Source: a virus | IMG/VR virus record: IMGVR_UViG_3300046535_001869 | Coordinates: 45,300-109,299 of that record | Length of the DNA: 64,000 nt | Reading direction: 5' to 3' (one strand) | In this document: one piece after another, positions 57,901 through 64,000 of the stretch | How the letters are laid out: the number at the start of each line of letters is the position of its first letter | Numbering within the stretch: position 1 is the stretch's first letter | Notes under the pieces: generated by a model | The model's input: only the letters and a program-made list of their open reading frames with translations | The model's database searches: none | Told to the model about the DNA's origin: nothing | Translations under genes and position numbers: made by a program

Positions 57901-58565
57901 GGACCGGGAAGCGGCAGATGCGGATGTCGTCAGCGGTGAAGTCTGGACGGGGGCTCGCCAACGTCGCTCAGGACATGGCCCTAGCTACTGACAAGCGGAC
58001 GTACGACAAGGACGGGCGCCTCCACGTTGACCGCGCTAACGTGACGAAGGCCTGCGTGAACCCCTACACCGGCGCCGAGATCAACGCAGTAATGAAGGGA
58101 ACTGACAACTGGAAGATGCTCGACCCGGATCGTCGCTATGCGCTTCTGCGTCATCCCGACGAGCTCCGCAAAGCGGTCGACACGTTTAACGGTCTCCCGA
58201 TCTTGTTCACTCACAAGCCAGCCTCGGCCCAGGACCATCCGCACGAGATTACGGTTGGTGCTACCGGGAACGATGCCTCGTGGGAACCTCCCTACGTTCG
58301 CAACAGCTTGAGCATCTGGCCCGCCTATGCCAGCGAGGCGATCGACGACGGTTCGCAGCGTCAGTTGTCCATGGGTTACGCCTATCGTGCAGAGATGACC
58401 CCAGGTGTTTACGAAGGCGAGAAATATGACGGCGTGATGCGCGACATCGTGGGCAACCATCTCGCGATGGTTCGCGAAGGTCGTGCAGGGGCGGACGTCG
58501 CGATCGACCGGGCGCTGATCTCCTGGCGCGGGATCGCTGCGGCCATCCGAGAGCTGAGGACCTAA
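54990..58565 (+). CDS. Multidomain head protein: ADP-ribosyltransferase-like, NUDIX and DUF2213 prohead-protease domains
   Basis: 1191 residues from GTG 54990. Order: junction motif SAHPRGQPDNPGQFAKSS (about 15-30); an ART-like region (about 150-265) with LTFYHESDGDQVSSMRQKG and a GIYAAINAP strand; a Cys-rich knot (about 365-400) HCADCTHF...CELVEG...DWCKMF; a NUDIX domain (about 415-520) with the box GGVIEAGETPEEAAIREASEETGY split in quotation as GGVIEAGETPEEAA + REASEETGY; three more junctions KHDPKTGQFTS (about 555 and 816) and KRDEHGQFAAS (about 709); C-terminal DUF2213 domain (about 1010-1185) with ACVNPYTGAEI, FNGLPILFTHKPASAQDHPHE and YRAEMTPGVYEGEKYDGVM. The last is the prohead protease region. 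ART-like call is tentative. Confidence 0.75.
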   Translation: MFGVATARDVFEESAHPRGQPDNPGQFAKSSEHVAYHKKMGQYHNSNSKSVEDKHGFAAVSHFEAASAHRKNAPEAKRLSDKAKTATAATEYGVSREPQQSRKKNFIPESDDEITPEVLRNVLSQLPPEARTPAGAERLFNSKIAELNSRGDLTFYHESDGDQVSSMRQKGLVDRDHGIYAAINAPSNFITSPVKTEVQFKVPPRNSRDIVPDESFSWSEKISPHQILLLAHPDLKGAYVNAGDAIPSSQIKSVRLIQGKAHDRMPLAIATDPPVSEKQRRAMFAAKAGHSTLGIPQSVGEEFTSADPGGKLPEHAKAKDMARTKWSALKRLLLEWIDEERAEPEHATDAEKRPKPDVGFEHPAKGTDHCADCTHFEAPDACELVEGRVQPRDWCKMFLASQTRPEAEDEDPRVRAAGIAFVTPEGKTLFLRRSDASDHEGEWCFPGGVIEAGETPEEAAIREASEETGYSAREGAGGMRQAHRHLHDGVEFTTFYQPVAAPFDPNLNDESTEHAWHPIDAAPDPIHPGVRATIDEILANLDDSAENEAEDAVKHDPKTGQFTSSSGTSYSTKPKEKGGGSTVHHESGEIGNTNFIAPNPNYPKDKSGYTAWSSHTKGYVGSPRSTAGASAASRTMGSLLGRKPTINPRLFTSEHHAIKGLIEHHEAHKASAQDTPTTSALPDAARRARLRGRGDLARRIEAEDAEIKRDEHGQFAASQGYNEVAHNQEGQPWTWAKKIGADPSGTTHTVNIKHAGEPKSFIATRLFKPSGTISGGSVLVGKHASFKEAHEASLKAINSLPRMKDAPPFGQDEVKHDPKTGQFTSGEGAAGFGDLHKTYGKGGYLDSHTLEESHPHTVAEFSKAFVSHDPGSYEQHQELNKTKKRLSADPSHSSGAVEDTHKMIAQRLRANHGTPARPAAVQRTAAMSRYLKDKVGGRAKDSGIGPNGHLTVGAQTDPNGGFGWAIGGKVGTGKRQMRMSSAVKSGRGLANVAQDMALATDKRTYDKDGRLHVDRANVTKACVNPYTGAEINAVMKGTDNWKMLDPDRRYALLRHPDELRKAVDTFNGLPILFTHKPASAQDHPHEITVGATGNDASWEPPYVRNSLSIWPAYASEAIDDGSQRQLSMGYAYRAEMTPGVYEGEKYDGVMRDIVGNHLAMVREGRAGADVAIDRALISWRGIAAAIRELRT

Positions 58566-58567
58566 GA

Positions 58568-59614
58568 ATGCGACTCATCGACGCCTTAAAGAAGAGGTTT
58601 CAGACACCAGAGCAGGCTCTAGAGGCTCTGGGTTTGGACGCCGCGACGATCGCGCTCGACGCGGCTATACGACCAGCGCGCGACAACAAGGAGAAGGCCA
58701 CCATGACGATCCAGTCGAAGTGGTCCCCCACGGCGCTGGTCGCCATGGGGGCACTGCAGAATTATCTCAATCCCCGCCTCGCCCAGGACGCGGCGATCAA
58801 CCTCCGCCCGATCCTGAAGGACGTGACGGCCAAGAACTTCACCGCCCGGCGCCCGTACGTGACCAGCGCGATCCGCGCTGCGGTCTCGGGCAACTTGGCA
58901 CAAGATGCCGACATCGAGGACCTCCCCGAGATCCTCGATAATATCGAGGCGCTCGCCGGTGAGGCCAGCCAGGCCGTTGGCGGCGAGGCCGGCCCGGACG
59001 ACGGCAACCCGATGGCCGACCCGGTCGACGAGGATGCCGGTGGCGACCCCGATGACGCCGGTGCGGGCGACCCGGATGTAGCTGCCGGTGACCCGGACGC
59101 GATGCAGTCCGGCGAATCGGACGCTAACGAGATCGAGGACTTCCTCCGCGACAAGCTTGATCCGGCCGACCTCGATACCGTGTGCGCCATGATGAAGGCC
59201 GCCAAGGCCGGCGGCGCCGTCGACGAAGACAATGGAGCAGACCTCGAAGCAGGGAAACCACCAGCGATGGACAAGAAGGCGATGGACGCGGCCATCAAGA
59301 CCGCCGTCGAGGCGGCCGTGGCGCGCGTCGAGAAGAACCACAACGCGGTAGCCGAGGCCCAGCGGATGGTCCGGCCGTACGTCGGTGACCTCAGCGTGGC
59401 GTTCGACTCGGCCGAGGCTGTCTATCGGCACACGCTGACCGCCATGGGCGTCAACGTGAAGGACACGCACCCCGACGCGCTGCCCGCGATCCTCGCGGCC
59501 CAGCCGAAGCCGGGCGCGCGCCGGAGCAGCGAGGCCCGGATCGCCCACGACGAGGCGGCGGCGAAGGGCTTCTCGGAGCGCTTCCCGAGCGCCTCCCACA
59601 TCAGGACGATGTAA
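58568..59614 (+). CDS. Scaffold/prohead core candidate (348 aa)
   Basis: Starts 3 nt after the DUF2213 gene. The N-terminus [11 protein letters not shown] is of the type found downstream of DUF2213. A very acidic centre ([15 protein letters not shown] and following) and a C-terminal helical segment fit a scaffold processed by the protease. SD GAGGA upstream. Confidence 0.7.
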   Translation: MRLIDALKKRFQTPEQALEALGLDAATIALDAAIRPARDNKEKATMTIQSKWSPTALVAMGALQNYLNPRLAQDAAINLRPILKDVTAKNFTARRPYVTSAIRAAVSGNLAQDADIEDLPEILDNIEALAGEASQAVGGEAGPDDGNPMADPVDEDAGGDPDDAGAGDPDVAAGDPDAMQSGESDANEIEDFLRDKLDPADLDTVCAMMKAAKAGGAVDEDNGADLEAGKPPAMDKKAMDAAIKTAVEAAVARVEKNHNAVAEAQRMVRPYVGDLSVAFDSAEAVYRHTLTAMGVNVKDTHPDALPAILAAQPKPGARRSSEARIAHDEAAAKGFSERFPSASHIRTM

Positions 59615-59646
59615 CCAACCCGCCAAACCTTCAAGGAGATTATGAA

Positions 59647-60615
59647 ATGGCAAACGGGTTTCAGGCGAGTGTTGGCACCCAGCCCGCCCCCGCCGTGGCC
59701 GGCGACTTCGCCGATCACAATCCTCGCGTCTCGGTCATGGCCGGGCCGGGAGGCTTCGTAGCAGGCGGCTCCGGCGTTATCGTCGGGCACTTCGCCTGGG
59801 CCTCGTACGCGGGGATCGACCCCGACAACGCGCCGACGATCGTTAACAGCTTCGGTGGCGGTGCGCCGACCGGGTTTGTCCACCGCGAGCAGCAGGCGCT
59901 GATCACGACCTACCTGGCCGACGCCGGGATGGTCGTGCCCCAGGGCTTCGGCGTCACCTTGTTCAACGAGGGCGGCTTCTGGGTCAAGAACGACGGCACG
60001 ACCGCCGCGCTGATCGGCCAGAAGGCGTACGCGCGCAACTCCGACGGCGCGGTCCTCTTCGCCGCCACCGCAACGCCGGGCACCGCGACCGTCACCGGCT
60101 CGATCGGCCCGGTCGCGACCACCTCGGTCACCGGCTCGATCAGCGGCAACGTCCTCACGGTCACCGCGGTCAGCTCCGGCACCCTCTATCCCGGCTCGGT
60201 GCTCACGGGCACGGGCGGCGGCGGCGTCGCGTCCGGTTCTACGATCGTATCCCAGCTCTCGGGCACGACCGGCGGCACGGGCACGTACTCGCTCAGCGTC
60301 CCCAACCAGACCGTGACTTCGACTACGATCACGGCCGCCGCGGGCCTCCTGACAGTCGCCTCGGTCTCGTCCGGCGTCCTAGCGGTCGGCGACGTCCTTA
60401 GCGGTACCGGCGGCGGCGGTGTCACGTCCGGCACCACTATCACGGCGCTCGGCACCGGGACGGGCCTCACGGGTACGTATATCGTGACGCCGACCCAGAC
60501 CGTCGCGGTCGGCACGGTGATCACCGCCGGGGTCACGACCGAGACGAAGTTCGTCGCGATGTCCTCGGGCCTCGCGGGTGAACTCATCAAGATCAGCTCC
60601 TGGCCCCTCGGCTAA
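59647..60615 (+). CDS. Head decoration/structural protein (322 aa)
   Basis: Gly/Thr/Ser/Val-rich with beta-sandwich-like repeats: segments [27 protein letters not shown] and [26 protein letters not shown] are internal duplicates (partly quoted). N-terminal 140 residues resemble small capsid decoration proteins. Sits directly before the major capsid protein. RBS AAGGAG. Confidence 0.65.
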   Translation: MANGFQASVGTQPAPAVAGDFADHNPRVSVMAGPGGFVAGGSGVIVGHFAWASYAGIDPDNAPTIVNSFGGGAPTGFVHREQQALITTYLADAGMVVPQGFGVTLFNEGGFWVKNDGTTAALIGQKAYARNSDGAVLFAATATPGTATVTGSIGPVATTSVTGSISGNVLTVTAVSSGTLYPGSVLTGTGGGGVASGSTIVSQLSGTTGGTGTYSLSVPNQTVTSTTITAAAGLLTVASVSSGVLAVGDVLSGTGGGGVTSGTTITALGTGTGLTGTYIVTPTQTVAVGTVITAGVTTETKFVAMSSGLAGELIKISSWPLG

Positions 60616-60641
60616 GGTCGCAGAGAGAAAGGAATAGCACC

Positions 60642-61739
60642 ATGAACGCAACGGAAGCTCTCGCGGCCTTTCGCGGAGACAAGGCGCACCTGGAGGAGCT
60701 CGGCATCGCCTGGCAGCCGGGCACCGAGCCAATCGGCTACGTCACGCCGGAGATGAAGCGCGACTACCGGATCGCGATGGACGCGCTGCCAACGCTGACT
60801 ACCGACCCGAACTCGGGCGTCCCGGCGATGCTCACGACGTTGATCGACCCGAACGTCTACGAGGTCCTCTTCGCCGCGAACAAGGCGGCGGTGATCCTCG
60901 GCGAGCTCCGGAAGGGCACGTGGCTCGATCAAACCGCGATGTTCCCGGTCGCCGAGGCCACCGGCGAGACCAGCACATACGGCGACTTCAACGAGAACGG
61001 TCGGGCCGGCGTCAATACCAACTGGCCCCAGCGCCAGGCGTACCTGTTCCAGATCATCAAGGAGTACGGTGAGCTGGAGCTGGAGCGTGCGGGGCTGGCC
61101 CGGATCAACTGGGTCTCGGAGATCGACAAGGCGGCGGCCTTGAACCTCAACAAGTTCGCCAACCTGACGTACTTCCGCGGCGTCTCGGGCCTCCAGAACT
61201 ACGGGCTACTGAACGACCCGAACCTGAGCGCCTCTATCACCCCGGCGACCAAAGCGGCCGGCGGCGTGACGTGGTTCTCCGGAACCAGCCCGAACGCCAC
61301 GGCCAACGAGGTGTACAACGACATCCTGGCGACGTACACGCAGCTGGTGGTTCAGACCGCGGGCCTGGTCGAGATGGACACTCCGCTGAAGCTGGCCCTG
61401 GGAACGACGAATGCGGTGGCGATGAAGTTCATCAACACCTTCGGGTTGACCGTCGCGGACATGCTCGACAAGACGTTCCCGAACCTGAAGATCGAGTCGG
61501 CGGTGCAGTACAACGCGCTGTCAACCCAGAACACCCAGGGGAACCCGGCGGGCAACCTGATGCAGTTGATCGCCGACAACGTCGAGGGCCAGGCTACCGG
61601 CTTCTGCGCGTTCAACGAGAAGATGCGGTCACACCCGATCATCCGCGCCACCTCGTCGTTTAAGCAGAAGGTGACCGCGGGTACTTGGGGCGCCGTACTG
61701 CGTTTCCCCGCTGGTATAGCATCGATGGTCGGAATTTAA
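60642..61739 (+). CDS. Major capsid protein (DUF2184/HK97-fold type)
   Basis: 365 residues. Pattern includes PNSGVPAMLTTLIDPNVYEVLFA, FNENGRAGVNTNWPQRQAYLFQ, and the C-terminal RSHPIIRATSSFKQKVTAGTWGAVLRFPAGIASMVGI (partly quoted), typical of DUF2184 capsids. Directly upstream RBS GAAAGGA. The most abundant virion protein expected. Confidence 0.85.
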   Translation: MNATEALAAFRGDKAHLEELGIAWQPGTEPIGYVTPEMKRDYRIAMDALPTLTTDPNSGVPAMLTTLIDPNVYEVLFAANKAAVILGELRKGTWLDQTAMFPVAEATGETSTYGDFNENGRAGVNTNWPQRQAYLFQIIKEYGELELERAGLARINWVSEIDKAAALNLNKFANLTYFRGVSGLQNYGLLNDPNLSASITPATKAAGGVTWFSGTSPNATANEVYNDILATYTQLVVQTAGLVEMDTPLKLALGTTNAVAMKFINTFGLTVADMLDKTFPNLKIESAVQYNALSTQNTQGNPAGNLMQLIADNVEGQATGFCAFNEKMRSHPIIRATSSFKQKVTAGTWGAVLRFPAGIASMVGI

Positions 61740-61748
61740 GGAGCAACG

Positions 61749-62258
61749 ATGAGTAACGACCTCGACAACAACGAGCCGCGGCGTCGGCGACGCCCGGCCT
61801 CGGCCGAGCCCGACACGGTCACCGTCGGGTGCAAGCTGCCGAACGGCCTGCTCCTCCAGAACTTCGTGATGGAGAACTACCAGGAGCAGGTGATGGGCGG
61901 CGGCACGCGCACCTCCCAGCGTGCGGTCCGTCTGGAGGAGACCTACCGGATCTGCGGGAACTCGCTCGACATCTCCAAGATGGCGCTCGGCGAGGTCCCG
62001 AACCTGATCATCGGCGGATACGGGATCACCTCCGGTATCCCGCGCGTGTTCTGGGACGAGTGGCTCCGCGCCAACAAGGACGCCGCGTACGTCAAGAACG
62101 GCTTGGTCTTTGCCGAGGACAGCGAGGCGCGGGCGCGCAAGCGCGCGGCCGAGGGCGCCAAGCTGCGCTCCGGCCTGGAGCCGATCGACCCGCTCGCCCC
62201 GAGCACAGCGGCGCCGGACATGCGGTCGATCCAGCGCGGGACCCAGACGGCGGCGTAA
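61749..62258 (+). CDS. Connector/head-completion candidate (169 aa)
   Basis: Basic N-terminus (RRRRR), then VTVGCKLPNGLLLQNF, a pattern of small proteins following DUF2184 capsid genes. Probably head or neck related; no firm family. Confidence 0.6.
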   Translation: MSNDLDNNEPRRRRRPASAEPDTVTVGCKLPNGLLLQNFVMENYQEQVMGGGTRTSQRAVRLEETYRICGNSLDISKMALGEVPNLIIGGYGITSGIPRVFWDEWLRANKDAAYVKNGLVFAEDSEARARKRAAEGAKLRSGLEPIDPLAPSTAAPDMRSIQRGTQTAA

Positions 62259-62434
62259 TGGCCGGATACGTCGACCAGGTCGGTACGGTTAAGATCCAGT
62301 GCCGAGTCCGGCGCTGGGTCAAGCCGACCGTGCGCGTCCTGGCATGTCTCCACGCGTTCCACCTTTTGCCGTTCCCGAGCTATGTGGTTCGATTGTTGTC
62401 TCGCTACGGCATAATCGTCGAGGTGGTGCGCTGA
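62258..62434 (+). CDS. Hypothetical protein (58 aa)
   Basis: ATG in a TAATG overlap. Basic with two hydrophobic stretches (VRVLACLHAFHLLPFPSYVVRLL). Unrecognised; coupled to both neighbours. Confidence 0.6.
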   Translation: MAGYVDQVGTVKIQCRVRRWVKPTVRVLACLHAFHLLPFPSYVVRLLSRYGIIVEVVR

Positions 62435-62880
62435 TGACCAACCAGGTTGAGTTCAATTACGCCACCTGGATCGCGCGGTACCCTGAGTTCACGGCTGTTA
62501 CTGAGCCGACCGCGCTTGGGTACTTTAACGAGGCGGTGATTTATCACCGGAACGACGGCACCGGTCCGGTGACCGACGACACGGTCCAGCTCGCGCTGCT
62601 GAATATGGTCGTGGCGCATATCGCCGCGCGTTACGCGATCATCAATGGCGTGCCCGCGTCGCCGCTCGTTGGGCGGATCACTAACGCCACCGAGGGCTCG
62701 GTCTCGGTCGCTACGGGCGGATTCGCGAACGTCCAGCCGGGGACAATGGAGTGGTGGCTGCAGACGAAACCAGGATCAGACTACTGGTTTGCCACCGCGC
62801 CCTATCGTGTGTTCAACTATCGTCCCGGCCCAAGAAGGGTATTCGACCAGATCTTTCCACCAACGATTATAGTAAGATAG
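62434..62880 (+). CDS. DUF4054-type head-completion protein
   Basis: 148 residues: FNYATWIARYPEFTAVTEPTALGYFNEAVIYHRN and LNMVVAHIAARYAIING (partly quoted) match the DUF4054 gp6-like family; C-terminus YRVFNYRPGPRRVF fits. Head-tail connector candidate. Its 3' end borders the homing endonuclease. Confidence 0.8.
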   Translation: MTNQVEFNYATWIARYPEFTAVTEPTALGYFNEAVIYHRNDGTGPVTDDTVQLALLNMVVAHIAARYAIINGVPASPLVGRITNATEGSVSVATGGFANVQPGTMEWWLQTKPGSDYWFATAPYRVFNYRPGPRRVFDQIFPPTIIVR

Positions 62881-62943
62881 GCATTTTACTTAGTATTAAC
62901 TAAGGCGTAATATAAACCTCGTACTTAGTTACGAGGTAGCGTC
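62881..62943. other. Two hairpins upstream of the homing endonuclease
   Basis: CTTAGT-ATTA-ACTAAG (about 62887-62904) and CCTCGTA-CTTAGT-TACGAGG (about 62917-62937) form perfect stems. They may mark the insertion site or provide transcription control of the homing gene. Confidence 0.5.
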
Positions 62944-63579
62944 ATGAAAGTAGGACAGAAACATACCGAAGAAGCGAAAGCTAGAATAAAAGCAGCGGCT
63001 ATTTCACTATATTCTCCACGTTTAGCCGATTCTGTTCGAGGAGGTAAATGGATTACCAACGGAATAGATAATCGAAGAGTACCAAAAGAGCACGAAGTAC
63101 CGGAGGGATGGAGGTACGGACGAGTTAGAAACGGCGGCATATCTTGGGGTTATAATTTTCCTCAAGATCAGTCTGGTGATAAAAGTCCTTATCGCCTTCA
63201 TCGTGAAAAAATTACTGGAATAAAATTTTTACCAGTTAAACATCCGTGGCTTCGTGTAGCTACAGCCATTCAACGTCGATGTAAAGATGAAAATATTCAG
63301 TTTGGTTTTACATCGAGACACGAGTTTGCGTACTATCTAAATGATATAGCTCCAACTCACTGTCCAGTTTTTGGTTTTCCTTTATCATTTGCAAACGGTA
63401 CTTCTGGTAAACGTGGATTTCGCGGAATACTACCTAGTGTTGATCGAATAAAACCAGAATTAGGGTATATTCGTGGAAACCTTCAGGTAATTAGCTTTAG
63501 AGCTAATGTTATGAAATCTAATGCCTCCGAGGAAGAGCTTCAAATGTTCGCTGAATGGATACTACGACGTAATGCCTGA
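62944..63579 (+). CDS. HNH-type homing endonuclease (211 aa)
   Basis: AT-rich. NUMOD3-like start (KVGQKHTEEAKARIKAAAISLY), the repeat GKWITNGIDNRRVP...PEGWRYGR, and an HNH-type zinc and active-site region (CPVFGFPL...LPSVDRIKPELGYIRGNLQVIS). It interrupts the head-connector genes. Its stop overlaps the next gene start. Confidence 0.8.
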   Translation: MKVGQKHTEEAKARIKAAAISLYSPRLADSVRGGKWITNGIDNRRVPKEHEVPEGWRYGRVRNGGISWGYNFPQDQSGDKSPYRLHREKITGIKFLPVKHPWLRVATAIQRRCKDENIQFGFTSRHEFAYYLNDIAPTHCPVFGFPLSFANGTSGKRGFRGILPSVDRIKPELGYIRGNLQVISFRANVMKSNASEEELQMFAEWILRRNA

Positions 63580-64000
63580 TATCTCCGGTGGCGACAAGCT
63601 CCAGGCAGCGCTCGACAAGATCGCGCGTAAGTTGAAGAAGGGCGGGACGGTCAAGGTCGGGTTCCTCGAGGGCGCTACCTATCCCGATGGAACTTCTGTG
63701 CCACTTGTCGCCGCTATCAACGAGTTCGGCGCTCCATCCCGCGGCCAGCCTCCGCGTCCCTTCTTCCGCAACATGATTGCGGCGAAGTCCGGCGAGTGGC
63801 CGAAGGCGATCGAGGGTCTGCTGATCGCGAACGACTACGACGCCCGGAGGACTCTGGAGCTGACCGGCGCGGCCATCGCGGGGCAGCTCAGGCAGTCGAT
63901 CGTGGATCTCGTCGATCCGCCGCTGGCGCCTTCCACGATCGCCCGTAAGGGCAGCTCAAAGCCTTTGATTGATACCGGCGTGATGCTCCAGTCAGTCGAT
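63572..64000 (+). CDS. HK97-gp10-like tail/head completion protein (partial, C-terminus outside window)
   Basis: 143 visible residues from ATG 63572. Pattern GGTVKVGFLEGATYPDGTSVPLVAAINEFGAPSRGQPPRPFFRN (partly quoted) is typical of gp10-like or tail-terminator family proteins. GC-rich, restoring the late-gene bias after the homing insertion. Confidence 0.75.
   Translation, partial: MPDISGGDKLQAALDKIARKLKKGGTVKVGFLEGATYPDGTSVPLVAAINEFGAPSRGQPPRPFFRNMIAAKSGEWPKAIEGLLIANDYDARRTLELTGAAIAGQLRQSIVDLVDPPLAPSTIARKGSSKPLIDTGVMLQSVD

Noticed and set aside
1-64000. Prophage or temperate signs, tRNA genes and CRISPR arrays
   Set aside because: No integrase, attachment site, CI-type lysogeny cassette, tRNA cloverleaf or spaced repeat array was recognised by eye; a tRNA scan was not possible.

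Overview
The window is a contiguous part of a tailed double-stranded DNA phage genome with GC-rich, tightly packed genes. Most neighbouring genes overlap by 4 nt (ATGA or GTGA). Codon bias, a B12-dependent ribonucleotide reductase, ThyX and DUF1073/DUF2213/DUF2184-type head genes suggest a GC-rich proteobacterial host, perhaps an alphaproteobacterium; that host call is inference. Both ends cut through genes, so the window is internal. I see no integrase, tRNA, rRNA or CRISPR array. Three AT-rich genes for HNH-type homing endonucleases stand out from the background.

Layout. Bases 1-40,674 are almost entirely on the minus strand and hold early and middle functions. Eight near-identical sigma70-like promoters (TTTACT plus TTTCG, 17-18 nt spacer, TATAAT-like -10) divide the genome into operons: seven in this arm and one inside the head-gene arm. 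From high to low coordinate the minus arm contains: a primase/VapE-type helicase; a SNF2-type helicase; an SSB-like protein; a 7-deazaguanine block (QueD, QueC, HNH, a phosphoribosyltransferase-FolE fusion, a deoxyribosyltransferase-like protein, DpdA, a clamp-like protein, QueE) that continues into a family A DNA polymerase; a two-gene plus-strand unit; proteins with KAPK-rich linkers; a nucleotide-metabolism operon (ThyX, MazG-like, DHH phosphoesterase, class II ribonucleotide reductase, PD-(D/E)XK nuclease); a sugar operon (two-subunit TPP enzyme, PLP-dependent dehydratase-like protein, B12 radical SAM enzyme, heptose kinase); and small accessory genes ending in a sugar-1-phosphate nucleotidyltransferase cut by the window edge.

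Bases 40,675-41,142 form an AT-rich gap between the two arms with direct and inverted TGTAACA repeats, a candidate origin or operator. From 41,143 the plus strand carries the late genes: a NusG-like protein, terminase subunits, a 2OG-oxygenase-like protein, a portal protein fused to a type IB topoisomerase domain, an acidic protein, a lethal-factor-like zincin, a methyltransferase, a GT9-like glycosyltransferase, small head proteins, a MuF protein, a 1191-residue multidomain protein ending in a DUF2213 prohead-protease domain, a scaffold candidate, a decoration protein, the major capsid protein and connector proteins.

How they may work together. The que/folE/dpdA genes should convert GTP to preQ0 and insert a 7-deazaguanine into phage DNA, probably protecting it from host nucleases. 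The sugar genes look like a route to an unusual, possibly heptose-derived, nucleotide sugar whose acceptor is unknown. Three head-region proteins carry enzyme-like domains (TopIB, zincin, ADP-ribosyltransferase-like plus NUDIX) attached through a repeated H-x-x-x-G-x-F motif, which suggests enzymatic cargo packaged in the head and delivered with the DNA.
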